Assembly: GCA_964448105.1 (NCBI GenBank)
Contig: CAYUVK010000080.1
Span: forward strand, 1 to 23,344
Reading direction: 5' to 3'
DNA length: 23,344 nucleotides
Source of the DNA: CAVQBP01 sp964448105
Lineage (GTDB): Bacteria; Bacteroidota; Ignavibacteria; Ignavibacteriales; Ignavibacteriaceae
Within the stretch, counting starts at the first letter, position 1. Each line of letters starts with the position of its first letter. The notes beneath the pieces are model-generated. The model ran no database searches and was not told the DNA's origin. It saw only the letters and a program-made list of their open reading frames with translations. The position numbers and the translations under genes were made by a program. Below, one piece after another: positions 15,649 through 22,846 of the stretch.

Positions 15649-17052
15649 TTAACTAATCCTGCCTACCTGATGAACCAGTTTTTTTCTGAAAATAAATGTC
15701 AGAATTAATACCGCTGATAAAACAGTAAGGAAAAGTGAGAAAACTATAAATCCTGTTTCCGTTTGTATTTTTATAACAGGTACTTCCTTTGGCATAACCG
15801 GTTTTGTGATTGGAGTTTTATCAATTAAACGCGGTTCCGGCTGCAATATAGGGAAAGCCTGTGAAGCATAGTTTAAAGTATTTATTGCAGGACTGTACAA
15901 AAAAAGCTTTAAATTCGGTTTATCTCCAAGAAGATTTTCCACAAGTTCATCATATTTATAAGGAATATCTCCTATACCATCCCTATCCTTATCATAGCCC
16001 GAATAATCACTCCAGTAATTCCCTTTCCAGTAGTCATTGTCGGGATTTTGATAATTACTTAATTGCACCTGCATATAATTTTCTATGAAACTGTTCTCAA
16101 CTAAATAACTGTTTTCTAATGAGGACATAAATTCCATCCCAGTTTCATTATATGCTATAGCATTCCCCTCATACTTAATAAATGCATTATAAGAGCGGGG
16201 TGAGTTATCGACGAAAATTCCAACCCGGTTGTTTGCTATTACATTGTCATTTAGTTCAACGTTATCCAGATCTTTTAATCCAATCCCAAATCCGCTTGCT
16301 CCGCTATTATTTGAAATCAGGTTTTTATCAACCAATATTTTTTTACTGTACATCAAATACATTCCAACTGAATTTTCAGTCATGATGTTATGAACAATTC
16401 TACAATCGGAATTATACATAAAATGAAGTCCGTACCTTGCACCAGACATATTATTATCTTCAATGTTTATGTTTTGCGAAAACCAAATGATTACATCTCT
16501 TCCATATCTAAATTGATTATTTTTGATTAATAAATTTTTACAATACCATGCTCTGAATAGATCACCTTTTCTCGGGATGTCAAGTTCTTTTTTCCCATCA
16601 ACCAAATTATTTTCAACAATACCATCATTAGCTTTAAGAAAATAAACACCAAATAGAACTGACTTTAAAACATTGTTGGTAATTACAGCCCCTTCACTTT
16701 TCACGAGAATTCCTGCATCTTCTTTATCTAATAAAATACCGCTGTTTTGTACAACAATTCCATCAACCTTAACATTAGGAGCATTGATTGTTAAGACTGT
16801 CCCGGTATTTTTTCCATCAAATACCGGATTGTTTTTCCCACAAAAGAAGATCGATTTTGATATGACAAAATTCCCATAATATATTCCACCAAAGACCATT
16901 ACCGTATCACCATTTGATAAAGAAGACAAAGCATTCTGAATATTTTTGAATTGATATTCTTTACCAACCTCTAAAATCTTTGCATTAATCATTGCAGGCA
17001 GTATTAAAAGAAAAATGAATAGTATGCAGAATATTTTTTTAAAAAATCTCAT
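15649..17052 (-). CDS. nosD: NosD, periplasmic beta-helix protein of NosZ maturation
   Basis: 467 residues. The signal peptide ends near NAKI (about residue 25). A long run of right-handed beta-helix coils (PbH1 repeats) follows, such as ITNNVLKSVLFGVYFLKANDG, IEDNNMSGARYGLHFMYNSD and LNDNVIANNRVGIFVDNSP, which is the CASH-type fold of NosD. The segment YWKGNYWSDYSGYDKDRDGIGD is a NosD hallmark. Near the C-terminus a membrane segment (about 433-455, TGFIVFSLFLTVLSAVLIL) and basic residues anchor it, so it is probably membrane-bound and not free in the periplasm. It works with NosF and NosY to load copper into NosZ. The start overlaps the preceding stop by one base (TAATG). Confidence 0.92.
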   Translation of the reverse strand: MRFFKKIFCILFIFLLILPAMINAKILEVGKEYQFKNIQNALSSLSNGDTVMVFGGIYYGNFVISKSIFFCGKNNPVFDGKNTGTVLTINAPNVKVDGIVVQNSGILLDKEDAGILVKSEGAVITNNVLKSVLFGVYFLKANDGIVENNLVDGKKELDIPRKGDLFRAWYCKNLLIKNNQFRYGRDVIIWFSQNINIEDNNMSGARYGLHFMYNSDCRIVHNIMTENSVGMYLMYSKKILVDKNLISNNSGASGFGIGLKDLDNVELNDNVIANNRVGIFVDNSPRSYNAFIKYEGNAIAYNETGMEFMSSLENSYLVENSFIENYMQVQLSNYQNPDNDYWKGNYWSDYSGYDKDRDGIGDIPYKYDELVENLLGDKPNLKLFLYSPAINTLNYASQAFPILQPEPRLIDKTPITKPVMPKEVPVIKIQTETGFIVFSLFLTVLSAVLILTFIFRKKLVHQVGRIS

Positions 17053-17723
17053 TAAACTTTTTCCGCAATTATATTTTTAAATTGCATCTCCATCAATGGT
17101 TTATACGCTTTTCGATGGTAGTAAAGACCAATAATAATTAATAACGTCGCAGCAATAGACATAAATAGTCCGATTTGCCAGGATGCAATTGTTTTGAATT
17201 GTCCTACAAAACCCTCGCCCAATAAAGGAGGGACAAATGGTTTGACGGCACCACTTAATGGAGCATGCGGATCGAGATGCATCCCGAAATCATGCATCCA
17301 GAAGTAAAGGTCACCAAGAAATACAGCAGGATACAAAATTGCAGGAACGGTGAAGAATAAAGCGAATGGACTATGAGTATAAATGCTTCCGATTACAAGC
17401 AGAACAAGAGCACCAATCATAAGAAGGCTTAAGCTTCTTTCTAATTCTGCAGCTTCTTTAAGAGATCTCATTCCGATATAATGATTAAGTCCGTCTATTT
17501 CATCAACATCTCCCGAAACGTGATTAACGTATGCTTCCATTTTTAATCCCTGCGGGTATTGAGGGGCCAATAATGTTAGTTCCCAGTATGGTAAAAAAAT
17601 TGATATTAATAAAAGTAACGCTGCAAATCCAAGTATTAAAGTTGGTAAAGCAAACCGTTTTTTTTCTTCAATTAAAAGTCCTTTAGGAATTCTTGGTCCA
17701 AAAATTAAATTCCAGTCTTTCAT
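17052..17723 (-). CDS. nosB: NosB-like membrane protein of clade II nos clusters
   Basis: 223 residues from the ATG at 17721-17723, chosen because AAGGA lies seven bases ahead; the frame is open for eight more codons but begins there only with TTG. Four membrane segments are visible (about 27-46, 97-114, 118-140 and 183-203). Between the third and fourth is a loop with His144, His149 and His153 (FWMHDFGMHLDPHAPL) and a proline-rich stretch (KPFVPPLLGEG). It sits directly after nosZ and before nosD, exactly the place of nosB in clade II clusters; the name rests on position and membrane topology. Its biochemical role is unknown; the His/Met residues would suit metal or NosZ contact. It follows nosZ after 185 bases holding an inverted repeat. 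Confidence 0.75.
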   Translation of the reverse strand: MKDWNLIFGPRIPKGLLIEEKKRFALPTLILGFAALLLLISIFLPYWELTLLAPQYPQGLKMEAYVNHVSGDVDEIDGLNHYIGMRSLKEAAELERSLSLLMIGALVLLVIGSIYTHSPFALFFTVPAILYPAVFLGDLYFWMHDFGMHLDPHAPLSGAVKPFVPPLLGEGFVGQFKTIASWQIGLFMSIAATLLIIIGLYYHRKAYKPLMEMQFKNIIAEKV

Positions 17724-17799
17724 TTTCTGATCCTTATTCAATATCAATTCATAAAATTTTTTATTAGAATATGCGGAGGGTGACCATAAAGTAATTGAA

Positions 17800-17861
17800 T
17801 GTCACATTGAGCTTGTCGAAGTGTGACATTTAATCAGTTTTCAGTCTTCGACAAGCTCTGA
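17800..17861. repeat. Inverted repeat in the nosZ-nosB gap
   Basis: GAGCTTGTCGAAG (17809-17821) and CTTCGACAAGCTC (17846-17858) are perfect 13-base complements. The outer bases TGTCA (17800-17804) and TGACA (17857-17861) also pair, leaving a 4-base bulge. The left arm alone can also fold (TGTCACA / TGTGACA). It lies within the nos transcript, between nosZ and the rest of the operon, and may slow RNA decay or reduce read-through. It also looks like a dispersed palindromic element. Confidence 0.65.
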
Positions 17862-17908
17862 CAAAATTGAATAAAAAATTACTTTTTGTTCATCCTCCAC
17901 TCAAACAT

Positions 17909-19903
17909 TTAAGGCTGAACCATAAAGTAACCAGTCATTTCCAAATGCAATGCTGAACAAAATTCAGTACAGTAGTAAGGGAAAATTCCCTCCTGGCTGG
18001 CAACGAATTCAATTGTTTGAGTTTCACCCGGTTCAATGCTCAAATTATGATTATAGTATGGTAAACCAAAACCATGAGTGGCATCTTTTGCTCTTTCAAT
18101 ATTTGTAATATGCCAAATAACTTTATCTCCCTTTTTAACTTTTACCCTATCCGGTGTAAAATGACTTCTAACTGCAGTCATCCAAATTTCAACCGTATTG
18201 CCCCGTCTTTCGATTTTTTCTTGTCCTACTAAAGTTGCATATTGAGCTTTGGTTTGAGTTGCGGGATCCCACCCGATTTCAGGATAAACTTCCCATGATT
18301 TTATTTTATCTGCTTTAATAATCTGAGCATAATGGGGTTCTCCTACGCCTATGGGCATATCATATAAAAGCTGCATTTTTGTATTTGGATTACTAATATC
18401 AATTAATTGGAAGTTTTGAGGTAATAAAGGACCTACATTCGAGAACCTGTCGATAGACCACTTATCAAGAGAAACAAGATATTTTCCGTCGGGGTGCTCA
18501 TTGTCTCCTTCGCAAACTGCAAGATGTCCTACATTATAATTAATAGGAATCTTATCAACAAGCGTCCATGGTTTTCTTCCGTTCTTCTCCGTCCATTTTC
18601 CACCGAGGGCCCATCTTGCAACAGCACTTTCAAGAAATAAGCTTGTGTATGCATAGCCGTTTCCATCAAACTGTGTATGTAATGGACCAAGTCCTACCTC
18701 TACTTGTGCTTCCAATACGTCATCAAATTTTATAATATTAACTCCAAAATCATCCTTCCCTTCAAATTTCTTATTCTCTATTGCATTTTTAATTTTATTG
18801 AAATCAAATATTGTTACATGTGGATCAAGTTTACCTGAAATAACTAAATATTGTCCATCCGGTGTAACATCAACGCCGTGCGGAGATTTTGGTTCAGGAA
18901 CAAAAGTTAAAACGTTGTCTTTCGCAATTTCCTGGAGAGAAATAACAGGGAAACCGTTAACCTTTGTAAACTTTCCTTCTTTATATAGTTGAACAGCTGC
19001 TTTTAAATTTATAACATGCAAATAATCCATATCGCGTTGTGAAGCACCAGCTTCAAAAGGAGGATTTCCTTCCATATCCCCGCCTGTGCTCAACTCTGTA
19101 TTGAAAGAATTAATAAAAACATATCCATCGCTTACTAACTTTCCTGCATCCGAAAGATCCTGCCAATAAGGTGGGAGTTCCAATGCAAAAGAATTATCCT
19201 TATCTATCCTTCCCTTCTTACGATCAAATTTCCAGAAAGTTACCATACCATGATATTCTTTTTTATAATCTTTAATATCAGCATATTGTCCTGCCCACGG
19301 CATTGCATATTGTCCACCTTCAATTATATAATCAGTATTAGGTGTAACAAATGTTCCGCCATGATCGCTATAAGTAAGAGGATTTTTTATTATTTGCTTC
19401 GTTTCGAAATCCCTTAAATCTATAACTGCAACTCTGGCATTTGCTTTATCATTAATAAATAAAAATTGTCCATCATAGTCGCCGCCAGTTTCGGAGAGAG
19501 CAGGATGGTGTGTATCCCCCCAGGTTAATGTAGTACCTTTTGGATCTCCCTCATGTAAAACTTCATATGTGTCTTTTGAAAATCCCCACCCCTGCCAGGG
19601 TTCAGGGGTAAAAACCCCAATTTCCTTTAATAATCGCATTGAAGGAACTCCAATAACAAAAACCTGCCCTGAATGTCCACCGGAAGCAAACATAAGATAT
19701 TCATCTTTCTTACCACTCGGCGTATAAGTTTTTGCAGCAGCTAAAAGATCATTGGGGGTTAATCCCCTTTCCTTTGCAATTGCTTTTAAATCTCCGGATG
19801 CCTGAATATTCTCTTCTTTATTTCCGCCGCATGTAAAAAAAACAAAAGCGAAAATCAGAACAAACATTGCCGCTAAAATTTTGTAAAAGTTTTTTAATTT
19901 CAT
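17909..19903 (-). CDS. nosZ: Nitrous oxide reductase, clade II (Sec-dependent, lipoprotein signal)
   Basis: 664 residues. It reduces N2O to N2 outside the inner membrane. The N-terminal signal is a Sec type, without a twin-arginine motif, and ends in VFFTC (Cys25) followed by GGNKEEN, as in a lipoprotein. The seven-bladed propeller carries all seven expected CuZ histidines: His132 and His133 (DTHHPA), His181 (SDHGGT), His342 (SPHGVD), His409 (LHTQFD), His460 (GHLAV) and His524 (EPHYAQ). The C-terminal cupredoxin domain has the CuA ligands His610, Cys645, Glu647, Cys649, His653 and Met656 (CTEFCSALHLEM). Sec export and the nosB-nosD neighbours mark clade II. GGAGGAGAC precedes the ATG. It is first in its operon, with a 94-base leader after a strong promoter and operator. 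Confidence 0.97.
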   Translation of the reverse strand: MKLKNFYKILAAMFVLIFAFVFFTCGGNKEENIQASGDLKAIAKERGLTPNDLLAAAKTYTPSGKKDEYLMFASGGHSGQVFVIGVPSMRLLKEIGVFTPEPWQGWGFSKDTYEVLHEGDPKGTTLTWGDTHHPALSETGGDYDGQFLFINDKANARVAVIDLRDFETKQIIKNPLTYSDHGGTFVTPNTDYIIEGGQYAMPWAGQYADIKDYKKEYHGMVTFWKFDRKKGRIDKDNSFALELPPYWQDLSDAGKLVSDGYVFINSFNTELSTGGDMEGNPPFEAGASQRDMDYLHVINLKAAVQLYKEGKFTKVNGFPVISLQEIAKDNVLTFVPEPKSPHGVDVTPDGQYLVISGKLDPHVTIFDFNKIKNAIENKKFEGKDDFGVNIIKFDDVLEAQVEVGLGPLHTQFDGNGYAYTSLFLESAVARWALGGKWTEKNGRKPWTLVDKIPINYNVGHLAVCEGDNEHPDGKYLVSLDKWSIDRFSNVGPLLPQNFQLIDISNPNTKMQLLYDMPIGVGEPHYAQIIKADKIKSWEVYPEIGWDPATQTKAQYATLVGQEKIERRGNTVEIWMTAVRSHFTPDRVKVKKGDKVIWHITNIERAKDATHGFGLPYYNHNLSIEPGETQTIEFVASQEGIFPYYCTEFCSALHLEMTGYFMVQP

Positions 19904-19931
19904 GTCTCCTCCATTTTTCTATATCCGTTAT

Positions 19932-19953
19932 AATAAGACTTATTTATCCGATT
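19932..19953. promoter_or_regulatory. Second, degenerate Rrf2-type operator in the nosZ leader
   Basis: On the minus strand the left half, AATCGGATAAAT, matches the perfect regulator operator in 11 of 12 bases. The right half is weaker, giving 17 of 22 overall. It overlaps a TATAAT box at 19951-19956. Either a second binding site or a chance match in AT-rich DNA. Confidence 0.35.
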
Positions 19954-19979
19954 ATATACTAAAAAAAAGCGAATTGAAA
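19951..19979 (-). promoter_or_regulatory. Possible second nosZ promoter
   Basis: On the minus strand a perfect TATAAT (19951-19956) with a poor -35 (TTTCAA, 19974-19979) at 17 bases. It overlaps both the degenerate operator and the leader hairpin. Confidence 0.3.
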
Positions 19980-19984
19980 ATTCG
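19961..19984 (-). terminator. Terminator-like hairpin in the nosZ leader (possible attenuator)
   Basis: On the minus strand CGAATT, loop TTC, AATTCG, then C and eight T in a row. The stem is short and AT-rich, so termination would be partial at best. It lies between the main nosZ promoter and the start codon. Confidence 0.35.
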
Positions 19985-19996
19985 ACCAAAATATAT

Positions 19997-20018
19997 AATC
20001 AGATAATTTTATCTGATT
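19997..20018. promoter_or_regulatory. Operator of the nosZ promoter (22-bp palindrome)
   Basis: AATCAGATAA, two T bases, then TTATCTGATT. It equals the operator of the NsrR-like regulator gene except for one base at the centre. It starts right after the -10 box, so a bound repressor would block transcription initiation. Confidence 0.75.
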
Positions 20019-20019
20019 A

Positions 20020-20048
20020 AAAATAATCTTTTCTTAATTCATTGTCAA
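20020..20048 (-). promoter_or_regulatory. Main nosZ promoter
   Basis: On the minus strand TTGACA (20043-20048), a 17-base spacer and TATTTT (20020-20025). Boxes and spacing are identical to those of the NsrR-like regulator gene at 12904-12932. No FNR-like TTGAT-N4-ATCAA site was seen beside it. Confidence 0.7.
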
Positions 20049-20313
20049 TATATATTCTGAAAATAATTATGCCATGCTCCTTGTTATAGAAAAACTAAGA
20101 GTAAATTTATTATTAAGAAATTATATTTTCGTATCAAGTATGAAATTTACATTACCTTTTTATCTTTTTATTCATAATAATAGCATTTTTAATTTATTTT
20201 TTTTCAGAGTATTTGCTTATTTCCCGTCAAGTTTATATTGTAGATATTAAACATCCTAATTGTATAATTTCAACTGATTAAAAAAATATTTCTAACATTT
20301 TAAGAACAAGGAA
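20049..20313. other. AT-rich gap between the divergent nosZ and rhodanese genes
   Basis: Past the nosZ promoter no gene is seen. A weak plus-strand promoter candidate is TTGCTT (20213-20218), 17 bases, TATTGT (20236-20241), about 70 bases before the rhodanese start. CTGATTA at 20274-20280 resembles half an operator but has no partner half. Confidence 0.4.
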
Positions 20314-21597
20314 ATGGAACACTTCAAAGAAATTTCCACAGAACAATTATTATACAAGATTAAAAATCCCGGTGTGAAAATTATAGACATACGATCTGCC
20401 GATGCTTATAACGGATGGAAGGAAGAAAATGAAAAAAGAGGAGGACATATTAAAGGCGCGAAAAGTCTTCCGGCTAAATGGGCAAAGTATATAGATTGGA
20501 TTGAAATTGTATTGTCAAAAGAAATTTCACCAAAAGATTTTTTAATTATTTATGGTTACGATAAAATTCAAACGGAGAAAATAGCAAATCAATTTATAAA
20601 GGCAGGATATCTGGATATATCTGTTTACCATTGTTTTGTAAATGAATGGAGTGCAAATGAAGAGCTCCCGATGGAAAAGCTGCAAAAATATACACAGTTA
20701 GTTTCACCTGTATGGCTTAATGAACTTATTACAAAATCTTCTGCTCCGGAGTATAATAACAACAAGTATGTAATCTGTCATGCTCATTACCGGAACAAAG
20801 AAGATTACGAAAAGGGACATATTCCTGGTGCGGTCGAATTAGATACTCTTTGTCTTGAATCTCCTGAAACATGGAACCGCCGTTCACCGGCTGAATTGAA
20901 AATAGAACTTGAGAATTTAGGAATCACTTGCGATACAACTGTCATTTTATACGGAAGATTTTCTTATCCCGATAATAATGATCCTTTTCCCGGAAGCAGT
21001 GCCGGGCATTTAGGAGCAACACGATGTGCATTCATTATGATGTATGCAGGTGTAAAAGATGTTCGCCTTCTTAATGGGGGTTTACAGTCTTGGATAGATG
21101 AAGGATTTGAAGTTACCTCAGAAGAAAATAGAAGACAACCAGTGATTGATTTCGGAAATATTATTCCATCATGTCCTGAATTGGCAGTTGATCTTCCCGA
21201 AGCGGTTGAAATTTTAAAAGCTATAAATAAAAATCTTGTGTGCGTTCGAAGCTGGAAAGAATTTATTGGTGAGGTAAGCGGATATAATTATATCGAAAAA
21301 AAAGGCCGGATACCGGGGGCGATATTTGCCAATTGCGGCAGCGACGCATACCATATGGAGAATTACCGCAATCTTGACCATACTACACGCGAATATCATG
21401 AAATAGAAAAAATTTGGAGAGAAACCGGAATTACTCCCGAAAAATTTAATGCCTTCTATTGCGGTACAGGATGGCGTGCAAGCGAAGCTTTTTTTAATGC
21501 CTGGCTCATGGGTTGGTCTAATATCGCTGTTTTTGATGGCGGATGGTTTGAATGGAGTAATAATAATTATCCTTTTGAAACAGGGCTGCCTAAATAG
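20314..21597 (+). CDS. Triple-rhodanese-domain sulfurtransferase
   Basis: 427 residues, read here as three rhodanese domains in a row. Domain 1 (about 5-115; KIIDIRSADAYNGW, GHIKGAKSLP) has Tyr-Gly at the active-loop position (80-81) and no cysteine. Domain 2 (about 125-260; GHIPGAVELDT, LLNGGLQSWIDEGF) also lacks it (Tyr213-Gly214). Domain 3 (about 280-422; GRIPGAIFANCG, FDGGWFEWSNNNYPFE) carries the catalytic loop CGTGWRAS with Cys383, which would hold a persulfide. The probable reaction is transfer of sulfane sulfur from thiosulfate or a similar donor to a thiol acceptor. No signal peptide is present, so it acts in the cytoplasm. It is transcribed away from nosZ and followed by sufE, suggesting sulfur passes from this protein to SufE. 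Most rhodaneses have one or two domains. Confidence 0.88.
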   Translation: MEHFKEISTEQLLYKIKNPGVKIIDIRSADAYNGWKEENEKRGGHIKGAKSLPAKWAKYIDWIEIVLSKEISPKDFLIIYGYDKIQTEKIANQFIKAGYLDISVYHCFVNEWSANEELPMEKLQKYTQLVSPVWLNELITKSSAPEYNNNKYVICHAHYRNKEDYEKGHIPGAVELDTLCLESPETWNRRSPAELKIELENLGITCDTTVILYGRFSYPDNNDPFPGSSAGHLGATRCAFIMMYAGVKDVRLLNGGLQSWIDEGFEVTSEENRRQPVIDFGNIIPSCPELAVDLPEAVEILKAINKNLVCVRSWKEFIGEVSGYNYIEKKGRIPGAIFANCGSDAYHMENYRNLDHTTREYHEIEKIWRETGITPEKFNAFYCGTGWRASEAFFNAWLMGWSNIAVFDGGWFEWSNNNYPFETGLPK

Positions 21598-21671
21598 CTA
21601 TAGTCACTTTCAATAGTTAAAATATCTGTTGAGTTACCGCAAATAAAAATTCAAAATTTTTTAGAGTTTAA

Positions 21672-22082
21672 ATGACTATAAACGAAATTCAGGATAAAAT
21701 AATTGAGGAATTTTCTTTATTAGAAGATGGACTTGAAAAATATAAATATATCATCAATTTGGGAAAATCTCTTGAACCGTTAAAAAAGGAATATAGAACT
21801 GAGGAAAATTTAATAGGCGGCTGCCAATCGGAAGTATGGTTAAAAGCAAAGATAAAAAATAATAAAATTTATTTTGCGGCCGACAGCGATGCATTAATTA
21901 CAAAAGGAATTATAGCGCTGCTGCTCCGGATAGTTAATAATCAATCTCCCGGGGATATAATAAACTGTGAATTATATTTCATTAATCGCATCGGTTTAAG
22001 CTCAAATCTTTCGCCTGTCAGGGGGAATGGTTTATTTGCAATAATAAACAGGATAAAGACATTAGCAGGAAATAATTTATGA
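21672..22082 (+). CDS. sufE: SufE family sulfur acceptor protein
   Basis: 136 residues, the normal SufE length. LIGGCQSEVWL holds the acceptor cysteine Cys51, the same number as in E. coli SufE, and KKEYRTEENLIGGC is the usual approach to it. SufE takes persulfide sulfur from a cysteine desulfurase (SufS) and passes it on for Fe-S assembly. No sufS, sufB, sufC or sufD is in the window. It lies 74 bases behind the rhodanese gene on the same strand, so a rhodanese-to-SufE relay is plausible. A CsdE-type paralogue cannot be excluded. No strong Shine-Dalgarno site is seen. Confidence 0.88.
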   Translation: MTINEIQDKIIEEFSLLEDGLEKYKYIINLGKSLEPLKKEYRTEENLIGGCQSEVWLKAKIKNNKIYFAADSDALITKGIIALLLRIVNNQSPGDIINCELYFINRIGLSSNLSPVRGNGLFAIINRIKTLAGNNL

Positions 22083-22192
22083 TATATGTTTCAATGAAAT
22101 TATAAATATTGATATAAAATACATTGAGGGACTATAAGTTTTAACCTTTTAACATAATTTTATAATTTTGTACAACAAATTTTATTTTCAAA

Positions 22193-22807
22193 ATGAATCA
22201 TTCATATTCTGGAAATAGTTCCAAATATTTTATCTTCTTTATAATTGTTTTCATTTTCATTTTTTTTGAAAGCTGCAGCAATAATCTTCCTGTAAAAAAA
22301 AGTTTAAGGACTTCTTTTGAGTTAATTAACCAGGACAGCAGCAAAATATCCTTCCCTGATGATTTTAAAGGGGACATAACTGTTATGAGTTTTATGTACA
22401 CTAATTGTCCCGATGTTTGTCCTATGACTACAAATAACTTAAGGATGTTACAGGAACAATTAAAGAAAGATGATATTAAAGGAGTTCAATTTGTAGAATT
22501 AAGTTTTGATCCCGATAGAGATACTCCTCCCATCTTAAAAAAATATGCCGACGTTAGAAGCATAGATGAAAAAAATTTTCAATTATTAACCGGAAACAAA
22601 AAAGTAATTGATTCCCTTCTTAAAGTTATGAATATATATGCCATACCATCGGATACAATTAATTATGACAACGGCGGCTTTACTTATTCTTTCATACATA
22701 CAGATCGAATTACTTTAATTGATAAAGAAAGCAGGATTAGGAAAGAATATAAAGGGAGTATTGTTGATGAAAAGGAAATTATAAAAGATATTGAATCACT
22801 TGATTAA
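22193..22807 (+). CDS. SCO1/SenC/PrrC family copper chaperone
   Basis: 204 residues. An N-terminal hydrophobic segment (12-25) is followed by ESC (Cys28), either a non-canonical lipobox or a membrane anchor. The thioredoxin-like domain carries the SCO metal motif CPDVC (Cys72, Cys76) and the third ligand His169 (SFIHTDRI). FVELSFDPDRDTPPILKKYA is the typical SCO segment after it. SCO proteins deliver copper to, or reduce the cysteines of, CuA centres of oxidases; NosZ also has a CuA centre, and next to nosZ this could be its client. It starts 110 bases behind sufE and is followed by a PCuAC protein, a common SCO partner. Confidence 0.9.
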   Translation: MNHSYSGNSSKYFIFFIIVFIFIFFESCSNNLPVKKSLRTSFELINQDSSKISFPDDFKGDITVMSFMYTNCPDVCPMTTNNLRMLQEQLKKDDIKGVQFVELSFDPDRDTPPILKKYADVRSIDEKNFQLLTGNKKVIDSLLKVMNIYAIPSDTINYDNGGFTYSFIHTDRITLIDKESRIRKEYKGSIVDEKEIIKDIESLD

Positions 22808-22846
22808 TTTTTTACCTACCGGCAGAATTAAAATCATGGAGAAAAA

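Noticed and set aside
17909..19903. Clade I (Tat-exported) NosZ
   Set aside because: No twin-arginine motif; a hydrophobic Sec-type lipoprotein signal is present, and nosB follows instead of nosR being nearby.
20274..20290. CTGATTA followed by an A run upstream of the rhodanese gene, similar to one operator half
   Set aside because: No second half-site; expected by chance in AT-rich DNA.
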